The translations under genes were made by a program, and so were the position numbers. Below the pieces are notes generated by a model that saw only the letters and a program-made list of their open reading frames with translations, was not told the origin of the DNA and ran no database searches. A stretch of DNA of 11,394 nucleotides from Rhodospirillales bacterium (lineage in GTDB: Bacteria; Pseudomonadota; Alphaproteobacteria; CACIAM-22H2): positions 1-11,394 of the forward strand of contig JACQAF010000032.1 of NCBI GenBank assembly GCA_016195145.1, read 5' to 3'. Shown piece by piece: positions 1 to 6,153 of the stretch (positions are counted from its first letter, which is position 1; each line of letters opens with the position of its first letter).

Positions 1-1
1 G

Positions 2-469
2 TCCGATCCGCCGGAATTTATCGCCGCCGCGCCGGTCGGCAAGATCCCGGCGCTGGTGACCGATGACGGCACGCTGATCACCGAAAGCACGACGATCAGC
101 GAGTATCTCGACGAGATCGGCGGCGGCCGCCGGCTGATCGACGGCGACCGGACGCGCGTCATGGCGCGAGCGTCGCTCGCCCAAGGCATCGCCGACGCCG
201 GCTTCGCCATCGTCATCGAACGCCGCCGGCCGGCCGAACGGCAATGGCCGGAATGGATCGACCGGCAACGCCGGGCGCTCGACCGGACCCTCGCGATGGT
301 GACGGGCAGCGGCGACCGGTTCGATCTTGGCGACATCGCGCTCGCCTGCGGGCTCGCTTATCTCGATTTCCGCCTGCGCGAGATTCCGTGGCGGTCGACG
401 CACCCGGCGCTCGCCGCATGGCTCGACCGGGTCAATCAGCGGGAGTCGATGAAGGCGACAGCGCCATAA
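2..469 (+). CDS. glutathione S-transferase family protein (YibF-like), 5' end cut by window
   Basis: The frame is open from base 2, so the start codon and the first strand and helix of the thioredoxin fold lie outside the window. About 155 residues are visible. The N-terminal GST domain is recognisable from the segment PVGKIPALVTDDG with its cis-proline (IPAL), followed by the Glu-Ser pair of LITESTTISEYLDE that binds the gamma-glutamyl part of glutathione in this fold. The all-helical C-terminal domain follows, with the N-capping/hydrophobic-staple type stretch DRFDLGDIALACGLAYLDFR and a tail ending in KATAP, typical of YibF-like bacterial GSTs. The likely role is a cytosolic glutathione-dependent transferase or peroxidase; the substrate cannot be told. 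The gene converges on the LysR-type gene with only 9 bp between the stop codons, so there is no room for separate terminators. Confidence 0.9.
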   Translation, partial: SDPPEFIAAAPVGKIPALVTDDGTLITESTTISEYLDEIGGGRRLIDGDRTRVMARASLAQGIADAGFAIVIERRRPAERQWPEWIDRQRRALDRTLAMVTGSGDRFDLGDIALACGLAYLDFRLREIPWRSTHPALAAWLDRVNQRESMKATAP

Positions 470-478
470 CGTCGCGGA

Positions 479-1366
479 TCATTCCGCTGCGTCGGCGTGG
501 GCCGAGGCGGGGCGGGCGCAGTCGAGGAAGGCGGCAAGCGCGCTGGAGGCGAAAGCGTCGCGCCGGCGGATAAAAACGGTGTCGACGCGCGCGTCCGCCG
601 CCGGCAGCTCGTGGATCGCGACCCGCCCGTCGCGCCAGGCGCGGCTGGCGACGCTTTTCGGCAGGAGGGTGACGCCAAGCCCGGCGGCGACGCAGCCCAT
701 GATGCTGTCGATCGTGCCGAATTCCAGCCGCCGCAAGCCGACGATGCCGTGCTTGACAAGAATATTTTCCAGCCGCTGCCGGTACGAACAGCCGGCGCGC
801 AGGACGACGATCTTGAGATCGCCCTTGCGGGCGAGTTCTTCCGGCCGGCGCACCGCCGGCGCGGTGACGACGACCAGCTCCTCGCGGAACACGGGTTCTT
901 CTTCGAGGTCGCGGTGATCGACCGGGCCGCAGACGAAGGCGCCCTCCATCTGGTGCGCGAGGACTTTCTCGATCAGCTCGGCCGTGGTGCCGGTGATCAG
1001 CGTCAGATCGACCTCGGGGCAGGCGCCGACATAGGCGGTCAGGATCGGCGACAGGCGCAGCGCCGCCGTCGTCTCCAGCGAACCGATGACCAGCGGGCCT
1101 TTCGGGCTGCCATCATCCTCGACTGCGCGGCGCGCATCGTCGAGCAGGTGCGCGACGCGGGCAGCATAGGGCAGGAGACGTTGCCCGGCGGCGGTGAGCG
1201 CCGCCCCGCGGCTATGGCGGCGGAACAGGGGCGTTTTTAGCTCCTCCTCCAGCAGGCGGATGCGCGCCGTCACGTTCGATTGCACGGTGTTGAGTTCGGC
1301 CGCCGCCCGGTTCATCCCGCCTAGCCGCGCCACCGCCTCGAAAACCCGGAGATCGGCTATGTCCAT
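479..1366 (-). CDS. LysR-type transcriptional regulator
   Basis: This is a 295-aa LysR-type regulator of normal family length. The N-terminal winged helix-turn-helix (about residues 1-60) reads DLRVFEAVARLGGMNRAAAELN and then VQSNVTARIRLLEEELKTPL, the standard pattern with the recognition helix around TVQSNVTARI. The linker helix leads into a periplasmic-binding-protein-like effector domain (about 90-290). Its GCSYRQRLE segment is seen in the YofA/SoxR-like subgroup of LysR effector domains. The ATG at 1366 is preferred because GAGG sits 6 bases upstream. A TTG at 1381 in the same frame has no such signal and would add five residues. The gene is divergent from the IclR-type gene and convergent with the GST gene. 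The target and effector are unknown; control of its own promoter is likely. Confidence 0.93.
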   Translation of the reverse strand: MDIADLRVFEAVARLGGMNRAAAELNTVQSNVTARIRLLEEELKTPLFRRHSRGAALTAAGQRLLPYAARVAHLLDDARRAVEDDGSPKGPLVIGSLETTAALRLSPILTAYVGACPEVDLTLITGTTAELIEKVLAHQMEGAFVCGPVDHRDLEEEPVFREELVVVTAPAVRRPEELARKGDLKIVVLRAGCSYRQRLENILVKHGIVGLRRLEFGTIDSIMGCVAAGLGVTLLPKSVASRAWRDGRVAIHELPAADARVDTVFIRRRDAFASSALAAFLDCARPASAHADAAE

Positions 1367-1397
1367 ACCGGCCCTCGTCAATATATCTTGAAGGATG

Positions 1398-1422
1398 ATC
1401 GATTATACATGAAAGGATCGAT
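1398..1422 (-). promoter_or_regulatory. LysR-gene promoter with paired ATCGAT operator candidate
   Basis: On the minus strand a perfect TATAAT -10 hexamer occupies 1407-1402, placing transcription start near 1395, about 29 bases before the ATG at 1366. No good -35 hexamer is found 16-18 bp upstream. Two copies of the self-complementary hexamer ATCGAT (1398-1403 and 1417-1422, 19 bp apart) bracket the -10, as expected for LysR autoregulation. That they bind this LysR protein is inference. Confidence 0.5.
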
Positions 1423-1510
1423 ATTTGCGCTAACTGGGTAGCGACCGTTTATCGGCGACATCCTGCCCGATCGGCACCGCTCGCGGATAGATTTGGAAAG
1501 CGATCCCGTA

Positions 1511-1540
1511 TTGTGGAAGTGCGCCCGGTTCGGATAATCT
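1511..1540 (+). promoter_or_regulatory. candidate promoter of the IclR-type gene
   Basis: TTGTGG (1511-1516) and TAATCT (1535-1540) are separated by 18 bp and form a plausible housekeeping promoter. Transcription would start near 1547, giving a leader of about 30 bases before the ATG at 1579. The Shine-Dalgarno sequence AGGGGA lies 6 bases before that ATG. This is pattern matching only. Confidence 0.4.
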
Positions 1541-1578
1541 CGCCCTCCGCCGGCCGGCTGCAAATAAGGGGAATTTAG

Positions 1579-2415
1579 ATGGCGACCAAACTGGCTCCGC
1601 TCAAGGGCAAGCCGAAAAGCCCGGGCAAGGCCGGTACGGTCAGCGGCCTGGTGCAGTCGCTGACGCGCGCGCTGACGCTGCTCGAAGTTATGGCCGAGGA
1701 CGAGGATGGCTTTCGCCTGACCGATCTGGCGCACCAGGTCGGGCTTCCCCTGTCGACCACGCATCGCCTGTTGACCACGCTGGAACAGAGCCGTTTCGCC
1801 CAGTTCGACCGCGAGGCGAATATGTGGCATGTCGGCGCGAAGTGCCTTGCCGTTGGCGCGGTGTTCCTGCGTCGGCGCAATTTCGCCATCCAGTCGGTGC
1901 CGTTCATGCAGCGCCTGCGCGACGAATCGGGCGAGACGGTCAATCTCGGCGTCGAGGATCAGGGCGAGGTGGTGTTCCTCAACCAGATGGAAAGCCGCGA
2001 GGTAATGCGGGCGATCACCCAGCCGGGCGGCCGGGTGCCGATGCATTGCTCGGGCCTCGGCAAGGCTCTGCTCGCCGCCATGCCCGAAAGCGAGGTGTCC
2101 GCGCTGTTGAGCAAGCGCGGCCTGTCGCGCATGACGGCGCGCAGCATCGTATGGCCGACCAAGCTGCGCAAAAGCCTGCTCGAGGCGCGCAAGCGCGGCT
2201 ACGCCATCGACGACGAGGAATATGCGATCGGCCTGCGCTGCGTTGCCGCGGTCATCGCCGACGAGCATGGCGATCCGCTGGCCGGAATCTCGGTGTCCGG
2301 GCCGAAAGCCCGGATCACCGACGAACGGCTGCCGAAACTCGGCGAGCTTGTGTGGAGCGTCGCTCGCGATATCACGCTGGCCCTGGGCGGCCGGCCGCCG
2401 AAACGCGAGGCCTGA
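1579..2415 (+). CDS. IclR-family regulator, AllR-like (probable glyoxylate-responsive repressor)
   Basis: This 278-aa protein has a slightly long basic N-terminal tail, an IclR winged helix-turn-helix (about residues 24-85, recognition region LPLSTTHRLLTTLEQ) and the IclR effector domain (about 100-270). The similarity to E. coli AllR runs over the whole length, for example SGETVNLGV, HCSGLGKALL, GYAIDDEEY.IGLRC and ISVSGPKARIT. The residues I recall as forming the AllR glyoxylate pocket have counterparts here: Gly159, Asp211, Cys221, Ser238 and Ser240. E. coli AllR represses the allantoin/glyoxylate genes, including gcl-hyi-glxR, and is released by glyoxylate. The same three genes follow here 294 bp downstream on the same strand, so control of that operon is the natural inference. 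The start is supported by AGGGGA 6 bases upstream. The IclR family is certain; the AllR role is likely. Confidence 0.92.
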   Translation: MATKLAPLKGKPKSPGKAGTVSGLVQSLTRALTLLEVMAEDEDGFRLTDLAHQVGLPLSTTHRLLTTLEQSRFAQFDREANMWHVGAKCLAVGAVFLRRRNFAIQSVPFMQRLRDESGETVNLGVEDQGEVVFLNQMESREVMRAITQPGGRVPMHCSGLGKALLAAMPESEVSALLSKRGLSRMTARSIVWPTKLRKSLLEARKRGYAIDDEEYAIGLRCVAAVIADEHGDPLAGISVSGPKARITDERLPKLGELVWSVARDITLALGGRPPKREA

Positions 2416-2426
2416 TCGGCGCGGAA

Positions 2427-2441
2427 TTCCATCTGATGGAA
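2427..2441. promoter_or_regulatory. palindrome TTCCAT-n3-ATGGAA, candidate operator (distal)
   Basis: A perfect 6-bp inverted repeat, TTCCAT (2427-2432) and ATGGAA (2436-2441) with CTG between, lies 12 bp after the IclR-type stop codon. It has the size and symmetry of IclR-family operators. The same arms recur at 2603-2618 closer to gcl. I infer binding by the AllR-like protein; I cannot verify a match to a published AllR consensus. Confidence 0.45.
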
Positions 2442-2601
2442 GCGGCGCAACGGCTCGGCGAGGCGCAAACCCCGAAGTTTCGCGTTTACTCGCCACGGGC
2501 TGCTTTTCGGCGCGCCCGGCGGCTTTCTCGTTGCCAGATTTTTGCAGTCAACTAACTGAAATTTTGTTGTTTTACGGCGTTTTTCCGCATCGTGAAATTG
2601 C

Positions 2602-2619
2602 CTTCCATGTTTATGGAAG
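2602..2619. promoter_or_regulatory. palindrome CTTCCAT-n4-ATGGAAG, candidate operator (proximal to gcl)
   Basis: Perfect 7-bp arms, CTTCCAT (2602-2608) and ATGGAAG (2613-2619), are separated by GTTT. The site lies about 90 bp before the gcl start, downstream of an AT-rich stretch (2537-2600) that is the likely promoter zone, although I find no convincing -35/-10 pair there. The two copies are about 175 bp apart, which would allow looping or cooperative repression of the glyoxylate operon. Confidence 0.5.
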
Positions 2620-2697
2620 CGCCGCCGCGCCGCGTGTATCTAGGGTGCCGGCGCGTGGCCCGGCCGGCGATCCCGTCGGCGGCCCTGGCGGCCCTTC

Positions 2698-2703
2698 AGG
2701 AGG
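2698..2703 (+). promoter_or_regulatory. Shine-Dalgarno AGGAGG that fixes the gcl start
   Basis: A full AGGAGG ends at 2703. An ATG at 2704 would touch it directly, too close for initiation. The in-frame ATG at 2710 has the usual 6-base spacing and gives the N-terminus MARMTAMQAA, which lines up with the start of E. coli Gcl. Confidence 0.85.
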
Positions 2704-2709
2704 ATGACG

Positions 2710-4479
2710 ATGGCACGGATGACCGCAATGCAGGCGGCCATGAAAGTCATGGAAAGCGAGGGCGTGAAAGACGTCTTCGGCGTTCCCGGCGCCGCAATCC
2801 TGCCGTTCTACGAGGCGCTCAAGGACAGCTCGATCCGCCATTATCTGGTCCGCCACGAAGAAGGCGGAACCCACGCCGCCGAGGGTTATACCCGCGCCAA
2901 AGCCGGCAGGATCGGCGTGTGCATCGGCACCTCGGGCCCCGCAGGCACCAACATGGTCACCGGCCTTTATTCGGCGATGGCCGATAGCAGTCCGATCCTG
3001 TGCATCACCGGCCAGGCGCCGCGCGCTAAACTGCACAAGGAAGATTTCCAGGCAATCGACGTCGCCGCCATTACCCGGCCGGTGACCAAATGGTCGCTGA
3101 CCGTGATGGAAGGCGCGCAAGTGCCGTGGGTCTTCCGCCAGGCGTTCCATCTGATGCGCTCGGGGCGGCCGGGGCCGGTGCATATCGACCTGCCGCTCGA
3201 CGTGCAGAAAGAAATCATCGAATACGATCCCGACGCGGATGAGCCGCTCGCCGTCTTCAAGCCGCGCCCGGGCCGCAAGGCGATCGCCAAGGCGGTTGAC
3301 ATGCTGCTCGCCGCCGAGCGACCGATAATCATCGCCGGTGGCGGTATCATCAACGCCGATGCGGCCGACCTGCTGGTCGAATTCGCCGAGATCACCAACA
3401 CGCCGGTCATCCCGACGCTGATGGGCTGGGGAACGATCGCCGACGATCATCCGCTCAACGCCGGCATGATCGGCCTGCAAACCCAGCATCGCTACGGCAA
3501 CGCAACTTTTCTCGACAGCACCTTCGTCCTTGGCATTGGCAATCGCTGGGCCAACCGCCAGACCGGCAGCCTGAACGTCTTTACCGCCGGGCGGAAATTC
3601 GTCCATATCGACATCGAGCCGACCCAGATCGGGCGGGTTTTCTGCCCCGATCTCGGCATCGTGTCGGATGCCGGCTACGCGCTTGAGGCGCTGGTTGCCG
3701 AGGCCAAGGCGCGCGCCGCGGCCGGGGCGATCCGCCGGCACAATTCGTGGACAGCGAAGGTGAACGAGCGCAAGCGGACGATGCTGCGCCGGACCGATTT
3801 CGACAACGTGCCGGTCAAGCCGCAGCGCGTGTTCGAGGAAATCAACAAGGCCTTCGACCGCGACACGCAGTTCGTCACCGCCATCGGGCTCTACCAGATC
3901 GCTTCCGGCCAGTTCCAGAAGATCTACAAGCCGCGCAACTACATCATCTGCGGCCAGGCGGGCCCGCTGGGCTGGGAAATCTCGGCCTGCACCGGGGCAA
4001 AGCTCGCCAACCCCGACAAGGAGGTCGTCGGCGTGGTCGGCGACTATTCGTTCCAGTTCCTGATCGAGGAACTGGCCGTGGCGGCGCAGTACAAGGTGCC
4101 GTTCGTCATCGTGCTGCTCAACAACGCCTATCTCGGCCTGATCCGCCAGGCGGAACGCGGCTACAAGATGGATTACGAGGTCCAGCTCAATTTCAATAAC
4201 GTCAACTGCCCCGAAATCGGCGATTATGGCGTCGATCACGTACGCGCAGCCGAGGCGTTCGGCTGCCGGGCGGTCCGGGTGTTCGAGCCGGGGAAGATTG
4301 CCGGCGCGATCGACTGGGCACGCAACGAGGCGAAGACGCTGCGCGTGCCGGTGATCGTCGAGGTGATAACCGAGAAGGTGACCAACATCGCCATGGGACC
4401 GGAGATCGACCAGATTACGGAGTTCGAGGAAACCCTCGATCTGCCGTCGGAAATGGACGCCCCGGTCGGCGCGGTCTGA
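2710..4479 (+). CDS. gcl: glyoxylate carboligase (tartronate-semialdehyde synthase) with Glu at the Val51 position
   Basis: This 589-aa thiamine-diphosphate enzyme joins two glyoxylates with loss of CO2 to give tartronate semialdehyde. It has the standard three-domain plan: PYR domain (about 1-170, FGVPGAAILPFYEAL, GTSGPAGTN), central domain (about 190-330, IIAGGGIINADAADLL, IGNRWANR, HIDIEPTQIGRVFCPDLGIVSDA) and PP domain (about 370-560, GQAGPLGW, GDYSFQFLIEELAV, NNAYLGLIRQAERG). These blocks follow E. coli Gcl closely (593 aa). It differs at the cofactor-activating position: E. coli has RHVEG with Val51, while this protein has RHEEG with Glu50 (codon GAA, 2857-2859), as in most other ThDP enzymes such as acetolactate synthase. 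It leads an operon with hyi (45 bp gap) and glxR. Family membership is secure; exact substrate preference is less certain because of the Glu. Confidence 0.92.
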   Translation: MARMTAMQAAMKVMESEGVKDVFGVPGAAILPFYEALKDSSIRHYLVRHEEGGTHAAEGYTRAKAGRIGVCIGTSGPAGTNMVTGLYSAMADSSPILCITGQAPRAKLHKEDFQAIDVAAITRPVTKWSLTVMEGAQVPWVFRQAFHLMRSGRPGPVHIDLPLDVQKEIIEYDPDADEPLAVFKPRPGRKAIAKAVDMLLAAERPIIIAGGGIINADAADLLVEFAEITNTPVIPTLMGWGTIADDHPLNAGMIGLQTQHRYGNATFLDSTFVLGIGNRWANRQTGSLNVFTAGRKFVHIDIEPTQIGRVFCPDLGIVSDAGYALEALVAEAKARAAAGAIRRHNSWTAKVNERKRTMLRRTDFDNVPVKPQRVFEEINKAFDRDTQFVTAIGLYQIASGQFQKIYKPRNYIICGQAGPLGWEISACTGAKLANPDKEVVGVVGDYSFQFLIEELAVAAQYKVPFVIVLLNNAYLGLIRQAERGYKMDYEVQLNFNNVNCPEIGDYGVDHVRAAEAFGCRAVRVFEPGKIAGAIDWARNEAKTLRVPVIVEVITEKVTNIAMGPEIDQITEFEETLDLPSEMDAPVGAV

Positions 4480-4524
4480 GCCGCCGGGCCGGTCCGTTCA
4501 CGCAGGAATTCGGGAGACAGAGCC

Positions 4525-5319
4525 ATGCCGAAATTTGCCGCCAATCTGACGATGCTGTTCAACGAGGTTGATTTCCTCGACCGGTTCGCGCTTGCGGCGC
4601 AGGCCGGCTTCAAGGGCGTCGAGTATCTTTTCCCTTACGCCTATCCCAAGCAGCAGCTGGCCGATCGCCTGAAGCAGAACGGTCTAGTCCAGGTACTCCA
4701 CAACCTGCCGGCCGGCGCGTGGGACAAGGGCGAGCGCGGGATTGCCTGCCTGCCCGACCGGGTGAACGAGTTCCGCGACGGCGTCGGCAAGGCGATCGAG
4801 TATGCGACCGCGCTCGGCTGCAAGCAGGTCAACTGCCTCGCCGGCGTCGCGCCGGCGAGCGCTGCTTACGAGAAGCTGCGGGAAACCCTGGGCGCCAACC
4901 TGAAATATGCCGCCGGCGAATTGAAGGCGGCTGGCATCCGCCTGCTGATCGAGCCGATCAACACGCGCGACATCCCGAATTTCTATCTCAACACCACGCG
5001 CCAGACGCTGGGCATCATGGCCGATGTGGGCGCGGACAATCTCTGGCTTCAGTACGACGCCTATCACATGCAGATCATGGAGGGCGATCTCGCCCACACC
5101 ATCGAGACGAATCTCGCGCGTATCGCCCATGTGCAGATCGCCGACAATCCGGGCCGCCACGAGCCGGGCACCGGCGAGATCAATTACGGCTTCCTGTTCG
5201 GCCATCTCGAACGGATCGGCTATCGCGGCTGGGTCGGCTGCGAATACAAGCCGGCCGACAAGACCCAGGCCGGGCTCGGCTGGATGAAGGACTGCGCGCC
5301 GCAGCCGGCGGTCGCCTGA
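4525..5319 (+). CDS. hyi: hydroxypyruvate isomerase
   Basis: This 264-aa single-domain TIM barrel belongs to the xylose-isomerase-like/AP-endonuclease-2 superfamily. It interconverts tartronate semialdehyde, the product of Gcl, and hydroxypyruvate in the cytosol. The metal and catalytic residues of the Hyi group are in place: Glu143 in LLIEPINTRD, Asp178 in LQYDAYHMQ, Gln204 in HVQIADNPGRHEPG and Glu240 in GCEYKP. The N-terminal PKFAANLTMLFNEVDFLDRF and the block LHNLPAGAWDKGERGIACLP are also typical. Length is normal. The start ATG has GGGAG 8 bases upstream. It lies 45 bp after gcl and 41 bp before glxR on the same strand, so one transcript is likely. If GlxR is inactive, this enzyme would be the main exit for tartronate semialdehyde, through hydroxypyruvate. 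Confidence 0.94.
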   Translation: MPKFAANLTMLFNEVDFLDRFALAAQAGFKGVEYLFPYAYPKQQLADRLKQNGLVQVLHNLPAGAWDKGERGIACLPDRVNEFRDGVGKAIEYATALGCKQVNCLAGVAPASAAYEKLRETLGANLKYAAGELKAAGIRLLIEPINTRDIPNFYLNTTRQTLGIMADVGADNLWLQYDAYHMQIMEGDLAHTIETNLARIAHVQIADNPGRHEPGTGEINYGFLFGHLERIGYRGWVGCEYKPADKTQAGLGWMKDCAPQPAVA

Positions 5320-5360
5320 CGGCGATATCGGCCCATCGGCATACCGGAAGGAGCGACAAG

Positions 5361-6068
5361 ATGAAGGTCGGATTTATCGGGCTCGGGATCATGGGGCGGC
5401 CGATGGCAGGGCATCTGCTCGCCGGCGGCCACGAGCTGTTCGTGTTCAGCAACAAGCCGGCGCCGCAGGAGCTGCTGGCCAAGGGGGCGGTTCAGGCCAA
5501 ATCCGCCAAGGAGGTGGCCAAGGCCGCCGAAGTGATCATTGCCATGGTGCCCGACACGCCGAATGTCGAGGCAGTTCTGTTCGCACCGGGCGGCGTGGCC
5601 GAGGGCCTGAGCCCCGGCAAGATTTTCGTCGACATGAGCTCGATCTCGCCCCTGGAGACGAAGAAATTCGCGCGCCGGGTCAACGATCTCGACTGCGAGT
5701 ATCTCGATGCGCCGGTGTCGGGCGGCGAAGTGGGCGCGAAGAACGCCACGCTCACCATCATGTGCGGCGGCAACCAGGCCGCCTTCGACAAGGTCAAACC
5801 GCTGTTCGAGCTGATGGGCAAGAACATCACGCTCGTCGGTGGCAACGGCGACGGCCAGACCTGCAAGGTGGCCCTCAGTCTCGCGCTTGCCGGCGCGCGG
5901 GTGCTGGGGCTGTCGCTGCCCAATACGGCGACGTGCCAAGAGCTGTTCAACGCCTGCGCCGCGCGCGGCGGGGCGAAATGGGATCACTCGGCGATGGTAC
6001 GAGCGCTCGAGCTTCTTGCCAATCACGAGGTCGGGCAGAAAAGCGACAAGCGCGAGGCGGCGGACTGA
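5361..6068 (+). CDS. glxR: tartronate semialdehyde reductase with large internal in-frame deletion
   Basis: The family (beta-hydroxyacid dehydrogenases) reduces tartronate semialdehyde to D-glycerate with NAD(P)H. Visible are the Rossmann nucleotide motif GFIGLGIMGRPMA (residues 4-16), MVPDTPNVEAVLF, VDMSSISP, the substrate loop DAPVSGGEVGAK (117-127) and ITLVGGNGDGQTCKVA ending with the catalytic-type Lys169. The next residues, LSLALAGARVLGLSLPNTATCQ, match the region some 67 residues further on in E. coli GlxR (LNLALQSAKALALNLPNTATCQ). The protein has 235 aa instead of about 292-294. The missing piece holds the Asn of KxxxN, the long interdomain helix and the KD substrate region, so activity is doubtful. 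The frame is intact across the junction near 5871-5876. Start chosen: AAGGAG lies 7 bases before the ATG at 5361. Confidence 0.85.
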   Translation: MKVGFIGLGIMGRPMAGHLLAGGHELFVFSNKPAPQELLAKGAVQAKSAKEVAKAAEVIIAMVPDTPNVEAVLFAPGGVAEGLSPGKIFVDMSSISPLETKKFARRVNDLDCEYLDAPVSGGEVGAKNATLTIMCGGNQAAFDKVKPLFELMGKNITLVGGNGDGQTCKVALSLALAGARVLGLSLPNTATCQELFNACAARGGAKWDHSAMVRALELLANHEVGQKSDKREAAD

Positions 6069-6096
6069 CACCCTCGCGGGTCGTGCCTAAGGGTTC

Positions 6097-6134
6097 GCGC
6101 CATCCTCGTCGACGCCGCGCCGACGAGGATGCGC
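6097..6134. terminator. hairpin between convergent glxR and rhlE
   Basis: An 11-bp perfect inverted repeat, CATCCTCGTCG (6101-6111) and CGACGAGGATG (6121-6131), encloses a 9-base loop. It is extended by GCG/CGC beyond one bulged base. Its place between two convergent stop codons suggests a two-way terminator. There is no T-run on either side, so intrinsic termination would be weak. Confidence 0.5.
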
Positions 6135-6153
6135 TAAAACCCCAGGCTGCGGA

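Noticed and set aside
1378..2496. Minus-strand open frame of 372 codons opposite the IclR-type gene
   Set aside because: The plus-strand frame is an unmistakable IclR protein with a good ribosome site; the opposite frame is a shadow that also runs through the LysR promoter.
2500..2545. Possible terminator after the IclR-type gene (GGGC/GCCC with a later T-run)
   Set aside because: The stem is only 4-5 bp with a long loop, and the T-run is about 20 bases away; too weak to call.
2611..4239. Long open frame (542 codons) on the minus strand opposite gcl
   Set aside because: It is the antisense of a clearly conserved gcl; its product is low-complexity and matches no domain. GC-rich coding DNA often leaves such frames open.
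4719..5360. Reading glxR as a 449-aa protein with a long N-terminal extension from 4719
   Set aside because: The extension lies in the wrong frame inside hyi and is Arg-rich noise. The ATG at 5361 with AAGGAG starts exactly at the Rossmann motif.
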